This document shows positions 17,134 to 26,936 of a stretch of DNA of 64,000 nt, piece after piece. The stretch lies in contig NZ_JAGYPF010000004.1 of the NCBI RefSeq assembly GCF_018343535.1, forward strand, positions 517,666 through 581,665. Direction: 5' to 3'. The notes under the pieces were generated by a model. The model saw nothing but the letters and a program-made list of their open reading frames with translations, was not told the DNA's origin and did no database searches. The translations under genes and the position numbers were made by a program. How positions within the stretch are numbered: the stretch's first letter is position 1; the number at the start of each line of letters is the position of its first letter. Source of the DNA: Neobacillus rhizophilus (lineage in GTDB: Bacteria > Bacillota > Bacilli > Bacillales > Cytobacillaceae).

Positions 17134-19041
17134 TTGAAAACAGAAAGGCTTAATTTTTTTTGGAAAGTAGTCGTGGCAGTTTCCACTGTTATTGGTGTTT
17201 TTCTTTCTATTAATATGTTGTTTTATATCCATTTGTTTGGAATTAACCCCATCCAGAATGCTTACCTCATCTATTTGCTAGGCTGTTTTATGCCGATTTC
17301 ATTTTTAATTTTCCCTGCCAAGAAAACTCAAACATCCGTCAAATGGTATGATGTTGTCTTTTTTGCTGTTTCGGTCATAATTACTGTTTACCTTGGTTTA
17401 CAAGGAAAGCGTATCATCGAAGAAGGCTGGGATTGGAACGCTCCAACCATTCCTACATATTTCAGTATTGTGTTATGGGCCTTATTACTTGAAGCACTTC
17501 GTCGAACTGCAGGCCTAGTCTTATCCCTTATTTGCTTGGTGATTTCCCTTTATCCCCTCGTTGCTTCCAATGTACCTATCAGTCTATTACAGGGGCAATC
17601 CTATGACTTTTTAACATTAGCTAGAAACCATATTTTAAGTTCCAATAGCGTCTTTGGGATTGCTTATACTACGATCGGAAACTTGCTTCTTGGTTTTCTT
17701 GTGTTTGGCGTAGTGATCACTCGAACCGGCGGCGGAGATTTCTTCTTTAACCTGGCCCTATCTCTATTCGGGAGAACCCGAGGTGGCTCAGCAAAGGTAG
17801 CCGTTGTTGGAAGTGCTTTTTTTGGTATGTTAAGCGGAAGTGCTGTTTCAAATGCAGTAACTATTGGTGCTATGACGATTCCGGCAATGAAAAAGTCTGG
17901 TTATAAACCGTACTATGCAGCTGCGATTGAAGCAACTGCCTCGACAGGCGGAACCATTACCCCGCCGATTATGGGTTCGGCTGCATTTATTATGGCATCT
18001 TTTTTGGCAACACCTTACTATCATATCGCCCTTGCAGCGGCAGTGCCTGCCTTCCTTTATTACTTTGGGTTATTTATTCAGATTGATGGATATGCCGCAA
18101 AGAATCATTTAAAAGGATTGCCAAAATCAGAGGTACCATCTTTTTGGAAGACATTGAAAGATGGCTGGTATTATATCTTTGCTATTCTCATTATGATCGC
18201 CTTTTTAGGATTTTTAAATTCTGAAGGCCAGGCACCTTACTACGCAAGTGTCGCCTTACTGATCATCGCTATGATCAAAAAAGAAACACGTATGAGCAAG
18301 AAGCAACTTTTTGACATGTTGTTAGAAATTGGAAAAGTATTAGCCGATATCGTCGTGATCATTGCAGGGGTCGGTTTTATCGTCGGAGCTTTGTCAGCTA
18401 CAGGAGTATCATTTTCACTTTCAAGAGAACTGGTTGCTGCAGCGGGAGACAGCACCTTCCTTATTTTAATTGGCGGAGCGCTTACTAGTTTTATTCTAGG
18501 GATGGGGATGACAGTTTCTGCCGTATATGTGTTCTTAGCAGTTATCATGGCACCGGCCTTGATAGCCGTTGGTGTGGATCCTATTGCCGCCCATTTATAT
18601 GTGGTCTACTGGGCAACTGTTTCTTATATCACACCGCCTGTTGCATTAGCAGCGTTTGCCACTGCAAGTATCGCTGGTGCCAGTCCGATGAAAACAGGTT
18701 TTCAGGCGGTGCAGCTCGGCTCTGTAAAGTTCATAGTGCCTTTCTTTATGATTTACAACCCGGCCATCTTAATTGGACGCGGCGAGCCTTTAGAGACAGT
18801 TCTTAGCATAGTTCTGTCAATTATAGGGATATTTATGATTGCTTCATCCCTCGAAGGATACCTTTTAGGAGCAGGAGCGTTAAAAATTGTAGAACGGTTA
18901 TTGTTATTTGCTGGAGGGTTATTGATGTTTTTCATGAATCTATATTTGCTGATTATCGGACTCGTTGTCTTGGGATTAATCTATCTCTTTAAAAATAAAG
19001 TTTCACTAAATGTCAACAAGGAAAAAGGACAGGAGGTTTAA
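17134..19041 (+). CDS. Fused TRAP transporter permease (DctQM type, TAXI)
   Basis: This 635-residue integral membrane protein with about 16 hydrophobic segments is a fusion of the small (DctQ-like, first ~170 residues) and large (DctM-like) TRAP subunits, as usual for TAXI systems. Signature stretches are 'GGTITPPIMGSAAFIMASF' (substrate-path helix), 'AKVAVVGSAFFGMLSGSAVSN' and 'YVVYWATVSYITPPVALAAFA'. It works as an ion-driven secondary importer with the preceding lipoprotein. A TTG start at 17134 has GGGGGA six bases upstream; no better ATG is near. The stop is three bases before the next gene, so transport and activation genes are coupled. Confidence 0.92.
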   Translation: MKTERLNFFWKVVVAVSTVIGVFLSINMLFYIHLFGINPIQNAYLIYLLGCFMPISFLIFPAKKTQTSVKWYDVVFFAVSVIITVYLGLQGKRIIEEGWDWNAPTIPTYFSIVLWALLLEALRRTAGLVLSLICLVISLYPLVASNVPISLLQGQSYDFLTLARNHILSSNSVFGIAYTTIGNLLLGFLVFGVVITRTGGGDFFFNLALSLFGRTRGGSAKVAVVGSAFFGMLSGSAVSNAVTIGAMTIPAMKKSGYKPYYAAAIEATASTGGTITPPIMGSAAFIMASFLATPYYHIALAAAVPAFLYYFGLFIQIDGYAAKNHLKGLPKSEVPSFWKTLKDGWYYIFAILIMIAFLGFLNSEGQAPYYASVALLIIAMIKKETRMSKKQLFDMLLEIGKVLADIVVIIAGVGFIVGALSATGVSFSLSRELVAAAGDSTFLILIGGALTSFILGMGMTVSAVYVFLAVIMAPALIAVGVDPIAAHLYVVYWATVSYITPPVALAAFATASIAGASPMKTGFQAVQLGSVKFIVPFFMIYNPAILIGRGEPLETVLSIVLSIIGIFMIASSLEGYLLGAGALKIVERLLLFAGGLLMFFMNLYLLIIGLVVLGLIYLFKNKVSLNVNKEKGQEV

Positions 19042-19044
19042 AAT

Positions 19045-21195
19045 ATGTCAAAAATAAATGCGATTGACCGCTTTTTGAATCCCCAATCGATCGCGATTGT
19101 TGGAGTATCGAAGGACTTCACCTCTATAAGTGGTAAACCAATAAAAAACTTAATTCATCACAATTATAAGGGGAAAATTTATCCTGTTAATCCAAAATAT
19201 GATGAAATTGAGGAAATTCCTTGTTATCCAAGCCTATTAGATATTCCCGGAGAGGTTGATGTAGCCTTAATTGCAGTTGCCTCCAAACGGATGCTGCAAA
19301 TTCTGGAAGAATGTAAAACGAAAAAAATCCACCATTTAGTTCTATTCGGCTCTGGTTTTGCTGAGGTTGGTGAGGAAGGAAGAAAGCTGCAAGAGCAAGT
19401 TTTGAAAAAAGCTAAGGAAGCGGGGATTCACATACTGGGTCCGAATTGCGTAGGCTTATTAAACGTTAAAAAGTCAATCCCTATGGGTTTTGCCACCTCT
19501 TTTGAAACAGAAAAAGGATTCCAACCGGGCAATGTTGGTTTTGCCTCCCAAAGTGGTGCGATCGGATTTTCCTTATTTGGATTAGCTCAAGAGGAGAATA
19601 TAGGTTTTTCTTATATCGTCAATACAGGAAACCAAATGGATATTCATTCGCTTGATTGCATCGAATATATGCTCGAGGATAAAGATACACAAGTCGTGGC
19701 TGGTTATCTTGAGGGCATACCTGATGGGGAAATGCTGATTGGAATTTCCAAAACCTCTAAAAGGTTGAATAAACCAGTTATTTTATTAAAGTCTGGCCGT
19801 TCTGAAATTGGCAGGCAAGCCGCTTTATCCCATACGGCTTCCTTAACTGGATCAGAAGAAACGTTCCAAGCTATTGCCAAACAATATGGATTCATTTCCG
19901 TAAATGATGTCGATGACATGATTGATGCCATGAAGGTTTTTAGGAGAGGCAAGAAGACTGCTGGCAACCGTGTTGTCACTATATCCAATTCGGGTGCAGC
20001 AGGAATTGCCATGGCAGATTATAGCGAAGTGCTAGGATTGGAAATGGTTCGTATGTCTGCTGAAACAGCAAGAGAAATTAAAGCCATTATCCCCCCATAC
20101 GGTTCAGCGCTTAATCCAATTGATGTTACTGCTCAAGCACTAAAGGAACAGCATATTTTAACGGACACACTTGAGATTCTAATTAATGACCAAGACATTG
20201 ATGCCATAGTCTTTCAAACTACGTTTGGCGGCGAGCTAGGGAAGAAGATCTGTCAAAAAATAGCTGAGATTGATAAATTAACAGACAAACCGATTCTTGT
20301 CACAATCACAGGAACCAGTGAGTTGACCGGTGAAGGAAGAGCCATTCTGCAAGAAGCTGGCATTCCCGTTTTCTCTACCTCTTATAAAACAATGTTGGCT
20401 TTAAAATATTTAGTCGATTTTTCGGCATTCTGCAGGAAAGAAGATGCAGGGCTGCAAGTGCCGGAAAACCAGCCTAATGCAAAGTCTGGAGACATGTCAG
20501 GGATTTGGACAGAGGAACGTGTCAAGGAAGAGCTTTCAAAGCTGGACATCCGCGTTCCAAAGGGCACGCTCATTAAAGATCGCAGCCATTTAGAAGCAGT
20601 AGAAGAACATCTCCAATACCCGGTTGTATGTAAAGTGATTTCCCGTGATGTTCTGCATAAAACAGACGCAGGCGGTGTGAAGATTAACATTCAAAATTCT
20701 CTTCAACTAGAGAATGCCTTTGACGGAATCTTGCAATCTGTTAAACAATATGCTCCAGATGCAAAGATCGAAGGAATTCTAGCAGAGGAGATGTTTCAAG
20801 ATGAAGGAATCGAAATGTTTATCGGGGTAAAACAAGATCCCCAATTTGGACCTTTAATTGTCTGCGGTCTTGGCGGAATTTTCATCGAAGTGCTAAAGGA
20901 TGCTTCGATTCGCCGGGCACCAGTTAGTAAACAAGAAGCCTTTGATATGTTAAAAGAACTAAAGGGTTATCCTTTGTTAGAAGGAACCAGAGGTAAAAAG
21001 AAAAGAGACGTTTCTGCCCTGACGGAGGCCATTGTGCAGGTTTCACAGTTTGCTGCACAGCATAAGGAAAAAATTAGTGAGATGGACATAAATCCATTAT
21101 GGGTGTTCGAAGATGGGAAAGGCATTGCTGCCCTAGACGGAATTATTATCTGGAAAAACGGTGTGGAATCTACTGTTTCAGCAGGAACTATTTAA
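19045..21195 (+). CDS. ADP-forming acyl-CoA synthetase (fused alpha-beta)
   Basis: This 716-residue enzyme carries the full NDP-forming acyl-CoA ligase architecture. A CoA-binding Rossmann domain spans about 5-135. Two succinyl-CoA-ligase-like domains span about 150-460, with the phospho-His in ALSHTASLTG near residue 268. An ATP-grasp domain spans about 490-705 (VCKVISRDVLHKTDAGGV; 'GPLIVCGLGGIFIEVLKD'). Such enzymes interconvert acid + CoA + ATP with acyl-CoA + ADP + Pi. Next to the TAXI permease, its probable role is activating the imported acid. AGGAGG precedes the ATG. Substrate unknown. Confidence 0.92.
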   Translation: MSKINAIDRFLNPQSIAIVGVSKDFTSISGKPIKNLIHHNYKGKIYPVNPKYDEIEEIPCYPSLLDIPGEVDVALIAVASKRMLQILEECKTKKIHHLVLFGSGFAEVGEEGRKLQEQVLKKAKEAGIHILGPNCVGLLNVKKSIPMGFATSFETEKGFQPGNVGFASQSGAIGFSLFGLAQEENIGFSYIVNTGNQMDIHSLDCIEYMLEDKDTQVVAGYLEGIPDGEMLIGISKTSKRLNKPVILLKSGRSEIGRQAALSHTASLTGSEETFQAIAKQYGFISVNDVDDMIDAMKVFRRGKKTAGNRVVTISNSGAAGIAMADYSEVLGLEMVRMSAETAREIKAIIPPYGSALNPIDVTAQALKEQHILTDTLEILINDQDIDAIVFQTTFGGELGKKICQKIAEIDKLTDKPILVTITGTSELTGEGRAILQEAGIPVFSTSYKTMLALKYLVDFSAFCRKEDAGLQVPENQPNAKSGDMSGIWTEERVKEELSKLDIRVPKGTLIKDRSHLEAVEEHLQYPVVCKVISRDVLHKTDAGGVKINIQNSLQLENAFDGILQSVKQYAPDAKIEGILAEEMFQDEGIEMFIGVKQDPQFGPLIVCGLGGIFIEVLKDASIRRAPVSKQEAFDMLKELKGYPLLEGTRGKKKRDVSALTEAIVQVSQFAAQHKEKISEMDINPLWVFEDGKGIAALDGIIIWKNGVESTVSAGTI

Positions 21196-21272
21196 TCCAA
21201 TAGAATAGGACAGGAGTTAAAAACATGCTAAGTTTTTCAAGAATATAAAAAATTTTGGAGGTACGTTTAACA

Positions 21273-22043
21273 ATGGAATTTCAGACGAAAATTGGTAAAT
21301 CGACCCGTGATCAAATTTTTGTTCACGGTTATGACCTAACAGAAGATTTAATCGGAAAAATTACTCTGGCTGATATGGCATTTCTCGGAGCGATGCATCG
21401 GAAACCGACAGAAAATGAATCCAAGATGCTTAACGCACTATTAGTAGCCATCTGCGAGCATGGGTATACTCCAAGCTCTATTTCAACAAGGCTAACTTAT
21501 TTAGGAGCACCTGAATCTGTTCAATCAGCCGTTGCGGCAGGCTTACTTGGTGCGGGAACTGTTTATCTTGGGGCAATGGAATATGTTGCAGAAATGCTTC
21601 AGGATGCCTTTCAAAAATATGGAGAGGAAAGAGTTCTACAAGAAATCGCCTCTCTTGTCATTAATGAGAGGCAGGAAAGCGGAAAGCAGCTTCCCGGATT
21701 TGGTCATCCCGTTCATAAACCCGAAGATCCACGAACAACCCGGTTATTTGCGATCGCTGAGGAGCTGGGCTTCAATGGAAAGAACTCACAGCTTCTTAAA
21801 GAGATTCATAGACAAATTTGCGAGAAAAAAGGAAAGACGATTACCCTCAATGCTGTTGGAGCCATTGGTGCTATCATGGCCGACATGGGAATTGATTATC
21901 GGGTTGTCAAATCGTTTGCGGTTGCTGCGAGGGCTGTCGGTTTAGTCGCTCATATCGTAGAGGAAGTTGAGGTGGGAAGAAAAGAGAGTTTCGGTCAGCA
22001 ATTGTTCGACTATATCGAGGAACATACGGACTATCGAGGATAA
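21273..22043 (+). CDS. Citryl-CoA-lyase-like / citrate-synthase-fold protein
   Basis: This 256-residue protein corresponds to the C-terminal half of citrate synthase and matches the short citryl-CoA lyase group. It has 'LPGFGHPVHKPEDPR' with the catalytic His, and an earlier His in AICEHGYTPSS. These proteins act on CoA thioesters of hydroxy-di/tricarboxylates. Its place after the acyl-CoA synthetase suggests C-C cleavage of a CoA-activated intermediate (inference). The ATG at 21273 is preferred: GGAGG lies at 21256-21260, while the upstream 21255 codon overlaps that site. A strong terminator follows. Confidence 0.85.
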   Translation: MEFQTKIGKSTRDQIFVHGYDLTEDLIGKITLADMAFLGAMHRKPTENESKMLNALLVAICEHGYTPSSISTRLTYLGAPESVQSAVAAGLLGAGTVYLGAMEYVAEMLQDAFQKYGEERVLQEIASLVINERQESGKQLPGFGHPVHKPEDPRTTRLFAIAEELGFNGKNSQLLKEIHRQICEKKGKTITLNAVGAIGAIMADMGIDYRVVKSFAVAARAVGLVAHIVEEVEVGRKESFGQQLFDYIEEHTDYRG

Positions 22044-22055
22044 TTTAAGTATTTA

Positions 22056-22096
22056 TAGTTCATTCCGGGCAATCAGGAATGAACTAATTTTTTAGA
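22056..22096 (+). terminator. Terminator after the citryl-CoA-lyase-like gene
   Basis: An 11-bp perfect stem TAGTTCATTCC/GGAATGAACTA is followed by ATTTTTTAG. Confidence 0.9.
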
Positions 22097-22153
22097 AAAA
22101 GAGAAACAAATTTTATCTTAAAATAATCATTTATGGGAAAGAGGTTTTTATTC

Positions 22154-23965
22154 TTGAAGAGGAATCATTTACAAAGCCTGGAACCTAAACTGGGTGGAAT
22201 GCCAGAGGCGGAGGGACTTAATTTTTTCCTTGATGATCTAAACTTAAATTTATTGATGCGTTTCTATGTTTCGGAGGATGAATATGAAAAAGTACTTCCG
22301 CTATTATCAAAAATGGGGGAAGTGGCAGGTACTGAGTTAGATGAATTATCTCGTGAAGCAGACCAAAATCCCCCGGAATTAATCTCTTACAATCGACAGG
22401 GGGAAAGGGTTGATATAATAAGATATCACCCGTCCTATCATCGACTGGAGGAAATCGGTTATGGTGAATTTGGGCTAGTAGTCATGTCCCATCGACCAGG
22501 TGTGATGGGGTGGCCGACTCCTTTTTCTAGAGTGTTAAAATATGCATTTTGGTATCTATTTGCGCAATCCGAGTTTGGACTTTGCTGCCCAATGAGTATG
22601 ACCGATTCAGCGGCCCGAGTCATTGAACAATATGCAAGTCCTGAAATAAAGAACAAATACATACCTAGAATGGTCAGTACCGATACAAGTGAACTTTGGA
22701 CTGGTGCACAATTCATGACAGAAAAGCAAGGCGGATCTGATGTAGGAACCAACTTGGTTACAGCTAAAAAGGCAGGTGACCATTGGGAGCTTTGGGGTGA
22801 TAAATGGTTTTGTTCTAACGTATCTGCTGATGTTGCGCTGGTGTTGGCACGTCCAGAAGGAGCGAGTGCGGGTACAAAAGGTCTGGCCATGTTTTTAGTA
22901 CCTAAAAAACTGGAAAACGGTGAGCGAAATCGATATCGAATCAACCGGTTAAAAGATAAGCTAGGAACAAGGGATATGGCCTCCGGAGAAGTTACTTTCG
23001 AAGGAGCGGTTGGTTATGTCATCGGAAATATAGACAGTGGCTTTAAACAAATGATGTCGATGGTCAATTCCTCCCGGCTTTCCAATGCCGTACGTTCTGC
23101 AGCCATGATGAGACGAAGTTTTACAGAGGCGCTGGTGACAGTAAGAGGAAGAAAGGCATTTGGTCAGGCCCTAATAGATTTGCCTTTAATGAGAGAGAGC
23201 CTGTTTGAACTGCTCCTTATCACGGAAGCAGCCTCATCGGCCATTTTTTACACAGCCCATGTGTTTGATCAGGCTGAGGGTAATCATGAAGAATCGAAAA
23301 AACTGCTTCGGATTTTAACCCCTCTACTTAAAGGGACTGTTTGCAAACAGGCCCGATATGTAACTGCAGAGGCAATGGAAATTCGCGGGGGCAATGGCTA
23401 CATTGAAGAATGGGTAAATCCAAAGCTCGTTCGAGATGCACATGTCGGCTCCATTTGGGAAGGAACAACCAATATCGTGGCTTTGGATGTGTTAAGAGCC
23501 ATTCACAAGGATGATGGAGGAAGGGCATTTATTAGTGATTTAGAAAAGCGGCTGTCAGGTTTAAAAAATGCTCATGTGCAACGTGCAGCCGAACTTTGCC
23601 GAGGGAAAATGGAAAAATTCAAAGAACAAGTAGAGCAAATTGTCCAGGGAAGATCACTTGAACAAGAAATTTCCGCGAAACGGTTTATGGTCCGTATGTA
23701 CCATCTTTTTACGGCAAGCCTGCTGCTCCAAGAAGCAGAATTTCAGCTTTCGTCGAACGGCGGTTATCGAAAATTATATCTATTTATCCATTATTTTCAA
23801 CGATACTTACACCTGGAGGATGATACGGGTATTTTTGATAAGAACGTAAATGAATGGCTTGACGCGATTATCGATTGGGAGAGCATTCCTGAAAATATTA
23901 TCGATCCATTATTGACCGTGATGGAGAAGAATGTGAAAGTATCATCTAAAGCGCCAACTAAGTAA
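22154..23965 (+). CDS. AidB-like acyl-CoA dehydrogenase
   Basis: This ~603-residue flavoprotein is longer than common acyl-CoA dehydrogenases and has the AidB/large-ACAD pattern. It carries 'GAQFMTEKQGGSDVGTN' in the flavin-binding loop, 'KWFCSN', 'RGGNGYIEEWVNPKLVRDAH' and the catalytic-Glu segment 'GSIWEGTTNIVALDVL', plus a helical C-terminal extension of about 150 residues. I prefer the TTG at 22154 (MKRNHLQSLE), because GGGAAAGAGG sits nine bases upstream. The ATG at 22133 has no site. It belongs functionally to the upstream cluster although a terminator intervenes. Substrate unknown; DNA-repair-type AidB activity is less likely in this context. Confidence 0.88.
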   Translation: MKRNHLQSLEPKLGGMPEAEGLNFFLDDLNLNLLMRFYVSEDEYEKVLPLLSKMGEVAGTELDELSREADQNPPELISYNRQGERVDIIRYHPSYHRLEEIGYGEFGLVVMSHRPGVMGWPTPFSRVLKYAFWYLFAQSEFGLCCPMSMTDSAARVIEQYASPEIKNKYIPRMVSTDTSELWTGAQFMTEKQGGSDVGTNLVTAKKAGDHWELWGDKWFCSNVSADVALVLARPEGASAGTKGLAMFLVPKKLENGERNRYRINRLKDKLGTRDMASGEVTFEGAVGYVIGNIDSGFKQMMSMVNSSRLSNAVRSAAMMRRSFTEALVTVRGRKAFGQALIDLPLMRESLFELLLITEAASSAIFYTAHVFDQAEGNHEESKKLLRILTPLLKGTVCKQARYVTAEAMEIRGGNGYIEEWVNPKLVRDAHVGSIWEGTTNIVALDVLRAIHKDDGGRAFISDLEKRLSGLKNAHVQRAAELCRGKMEKFKEQVEQIVQGRSLEQEISAKRFMVRMYHLFTASLLLQEAEFQLSSNGGYRKLYLFIHYFQRYLHLEDDTGIFDKNVNEWLDAIIDWESIPENIIDPLLTVMEKNVKVSSKAPTK

Positions 23966-24047
23966 AAGAGTAGAGGAACCGCAATAAAAGCAAGAGATAG
24001 GATAGTTGATGCTCCGCACCCAAAAATAGGTTCTTTCAAAAAATATA

Positions 24048-24109
24048 ATAGTCCCCATTTAAAAAGCAGCCAAAACTTCCAAGTGTTCCTAATGGGGGCT
24101 ATCCCTTTT
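24048..24109 (+). terminator. Probable terminator after the AidB-like gene
   Basis: The stem ATAGTCCCCAT (24048-24058) pairs with ATGGGGGCTAT (24092-24102) across a long loop; CCCTTTTA follows. Confidence 0.5.
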
Positions 24110-24138
24110 ATCGGTGATTCATTTCCTTAGTCGCGCTG

Positions 24139-25587
24139 ATGAAAAAGAAATTTTATTTGACGGAGTTGAAAAAATTGTTGGAAACCAGGTTAATGCCTAG
24201 AGCAAAAGAAAATATACATGTGAAAAGTTTACTGATCCTTGCCATGTGTTTGCTCTATATTCTTCACAATTTTACCCATTCCAATATCTTTGATTATTTT
24301 CTCACAGCCTTCACCATCGTTGTTTTTTTATCCAACCTTAAACAAGCCGAGCCTCTTCCTCGTTATTTTAGTATTTGTATGTTTATGCTTGGATTTTTTA
24401 TAAATATATATAAAGGTGCAGTGATTGAGGGGACAGTGAAAGGCATACTCTCCTACCTTCCTTTATTAAGTCTTATTATTTTGGTTCCTCTGTTAACAAT
24501 TCCTATAAAACTCGGCGGTTATTATCATTCCATTCAATTTTTTGTAGAGAAATTAGCTCATCAATTAAGAAAATTATTTGTCAGCATTTCGATCTTATTG
24601 TTTTGCCTAGGACCGGTATTGAATATTGGTACCATTCGAATCCTGCATGAATTGATTGGAAGTTTTAAACTAGCCCCTGAAATACTTGCAAAATCTTATT
24701 TGGTGGGGTTTTGGTTTTCATCTGTAATCTTATGGTCTCCCTATTACGCATCGGTTGCGCTAGTACTTTACCAACTAAAAGTTCCTATTTTGCATTACAT
24801 ACCGTTAGGTTTTACCCTTGCCATTATCCAGTTAGTCACCGGAAATTTATTATTTTGGATTTGGTTAAAACGAAGAAAAGATAGTGATGTCATCGCACGG
24901 TTTGTGACATCTAGTGATGAACAAAATATTAATGTACAACAAGGAAAAAAACATCAAAAAAATATGCTTAATCTAGCCGGACTATTTTCTCTGATTATTG
25001 GAATGACATTTCTCCTTGAATTTTTAACTAAGTGGTCAATGTTGTTTTTAGTGAGCTTAGTATCAATTACCTTTCCTGTTCTTTGGGCTGTAACAAAAGG
25101 GAAATGGAGTGATTTTACAGGACAGTTTATTATTTTTAAAAATACATCTGTTGTTAATATGAAAAATGAGATTGTTTTATTTATCAGCGCTGGCCTTTTT
25201 TCTAAAGCATTGACTGGAACAGCCGCGGCTGACAGTATTAAACTTTTCCTAGCTCATACAGCCTCCATTTCTTTTTTGCTTTTTATCCTCTTTGTCGCCG
25301 GAACGATCCTGGTCCTTACCTTTATTGGGGTTCATCAATTAGTCGTCGTTTCAGCCCTAGTCACCCAAATGGACGCGAACATGCTCGGAACACGGCCCGA
25401 GGTACTGGCATTATTGTTGATGCTATCCTGGTCTTTGTCTTCCGTATTAAGTCCAATTAATCCTATTAATTTACTTGTAAGTAGATTATTGGGGAAATCT
25501 AGCCTTTCCGTGGGGTTACGGTGGAACGGAGTATTTTTGTTAACCATGCTTATAATTGGATCAACATTTGTTTATTTGATTCATTAA
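24139..25587 (+). CDS. Multi-pass membrane permease, family uncertain
   Basis: This 482-residue membrane protein has roughly 12-13 hydrophobic segments and a positively charged central loop (WLKRRKDSDVIARF, then a polar stretch around residue 260). The final helices contain 'SSVLSPINPINLLVSRLLG', and the middle has 'LWSPYYASVALVLY'. Proline-rich re-entrant motifs of this kind are seen in ion-transporter (IT) superfamily carriers such as ArsB/NhaD and DUF401 permeases. That resemblance is by pattern only. Its position at the end of the catabolic cluster suggests export or import of a related organic acid. The start is uncertain: the ATG at 24139 has a weak site. Confidence 0.65.
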   Translation: MKKKFYLTELKKLLETRLMPRAKENIHVKSLLILAMCLLYILHNFTHSNIFDYFLTAFTIVVFLSNLKQAEPLPRYFSICMFMLGFFINIYKGAVIEGTVKGILSYLPLLSLIILVPLLTIPIKLGGYYHSIQFFVEKLAHQLRKLFVSISILLFCLGPVLNIGTIRILHELIGSFKLAPEILAKSYLVGFWFSSVILWSPYYASVALVLYQLKVPILHYIPLGFTLAIIQLVTGNLLFWIWLKRRKDSDVIARFVTSSDEQNINVQQGKKHQKNMLNLAGLFSLIIGMTFLLEFLTKWSMLFLVSLVSITFPVLWAVTKGKWSDFTGQFIIFKNTSVVNMKNEIVLFISAGLFSKALTGTAAADSIKLFLAHTASISFLLFILFVAGTILVLTFIGVHQLVVVSALVTQMDANMLGTRPEVLALLLMLSWSLSSVLSPINPINLLVSRLLGKSSLSVGLRWNGVFLLTMLIIGSTFVYLIH

Positions 25588-25712
25588 AAGTAGAATTGGC
25601 TATTGTTGAATATTAGAAGTTATTAATACCAGCAGTGGCCGGATTGGGCTTGTTACAACTATAGACCATTCGAAAAGCAATTGAAGCTATTCATACCAAT
25701 TCGGGAAGTAAG

Positions 25713-25745
25713 AAAGGACTCAGTAATTTTTACTGAATCCTTTAA
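25713..25745. terminator. Stem-loop between permease and LysM-SPOR genes
   Basis: AAAGGACTCAGTA (25713-25725) pairs with TACTGAATCCTTT (25731-25743). It lies between convergent genes and probably ends the plus-strand transcript. Confidence 0.5.
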
Positions 25746-25826
25746 TAAATATGACTGTAATGAACGGATTCAAGTTGAAACATAAAGATGCCAAGAGAAG
25801 AGTGAACGTCCTTCAGTTGAATTTTA

Positions 25827-26699
25827 TTATTTGGTTTTTCGTAAATCCAAATATTGTACGGTCTTACCATCACGATCAATCTGAACAATCAATTGGCTTT
25901 TATTAAATGTATAAATCATTTGTTCACAACTAGCACTCTCATAGCAGGTAACGGTCTTTATTTCATTTGGGTTTCCATAAGCATCGAGGATTTTGTTTTT
26001 GTCAGTGGGGATGGAAGTGGTTGTTAGAAATTCCGGATATACCTGCAGTTGTTCAATGGAATCATTGGCTGCATTAAAGTTAATACGGACCCCGGCTCCT
26101 TCGTTTTGATAATAAAGCGATCTAGTATTCTTATCATCCTCTGTTTTGGTTGGCTGACCGAATTTTTTAAGGAGCTGATTGTAAGAAGATCCTAGTGTGA
26201 TTCCGTTTATATGGAGTGGCTTCTCAGATAAAAGAAAAGCATCTTTAATACCGATATCCTTTACCTTCTTTTTCATTTTCTCTGCATTGGATTTATTCGA
26301 AAAAACACCCGCTTGAACACGATATAAGTTTTTACCATTCATGACTTTTTTAACTACGATTGCATCAATTCCTTTCTTTTTCAAAAAAGCAACCCGCTTA
26401 TCTGCATTCGATTTCTTGCTAAATGATCCAGCGACGACAACATATAATGGTTTGGTTTGTTCAAAATCTGGAATCATTAACTTTTGGCCAGCAATAATCT
26501 TGTTACTGGCTAGTTGGTTGTATTCCTTTAAATCTTCAACGGAAATATGGTATTTTTTCGAAATGCTATATAATGTATCTCCTTTCTTTATAACAATATA
26601 ATTGTCCTTAGCGAATGTAGTCGCCTGACCAAAATAAAACATCGAACCGACCAACAATGTACAAAGGACTGCCTGCAAGAATCGTTTAAATTTTTTCAT
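25827..26699 (-). CDS. Exported LysM-SPOR protein (full copy)
   Basis: This 290-residue protein has a signal peptide (residues 1-30, ATTFAKDN), one LysM peptidoglycan-binding domain (about 33-78; YIVIKKGDTLYSISKKYH), a SPOR domain (about 83-158; LYVVVAGSFSKKSNADKRV and a repeated YRVQAGVFSNKSNAEK) and a C-terminal domain of about 120 residues (HINGITLGSSYNQLLKKFGQ). The C-terminal domain resembles a recurrent 'GxxxxxVxxxFGxP' beta-rich module of Bacillus exported proteins. It should sit in the cell wall and bind glycan. GAGGTGAAA precedes the ATG. A truncated paralogue lies at 27958-28446 and a 3' fossil at 9062-9262; the upstream region is duplicated too. Confidence 0.88.
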   Translation of the reverse strand: MKKFKRFLQAVLCTLLVGSMFYFGQATTFAKDNYIVIKKGDTLYSISKKYHISVEDLKEYNQLASNKIIAGQKLMIPDFEQTKPLYVVVAGSFSKKSNADKRVAFLKKKGIDAIVVKKVMNGKNLYRVQAGVFSNKSNAEKMKKKVKDIGIKDAFLLSEKPLHINGITLGSSYNQLLKKFGQPTKTEDDKNTRSLYYQNEGAGVRINFNAANDSIEQLQVYPEFLTTTSIPTDKNKILDAYGNPNEIKTVTCYESASCEQMIYTFNKSQLIVQIDRDGKTVQYLDLRKTK

Positions 26700-26900
26700 T
26701 TATTTTCACCTCATTTATACTGACGAGGGAAAGAACTTTTTGATTCTGATAAATAAGCCCAATTATTTTTGAAAAATAAAAAATGAGTACATTTTTGTGT
26801 ATGGATCATTACCACAAAGTGGAAAGCTGAAGGAAGTCGTGGATTATGAATGGTTCATGAAAATTAGAAGTGTTAGGCGCGGAGTTAGTGTAAGTAGGCT

Positions 26901-26936
26901 GAGGACTAACTATTCCCGGTTAGTCCTCTTTAAATT
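26901..26936. terminator. Terminator overlapping the end of the 26930 gene
   Basis: A 10-bp perfect stem GAGGACTAAC/GTTAGTCCTC has TTTAAATTTTA on its plus-strand 3' side. Confidence 0.6.
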
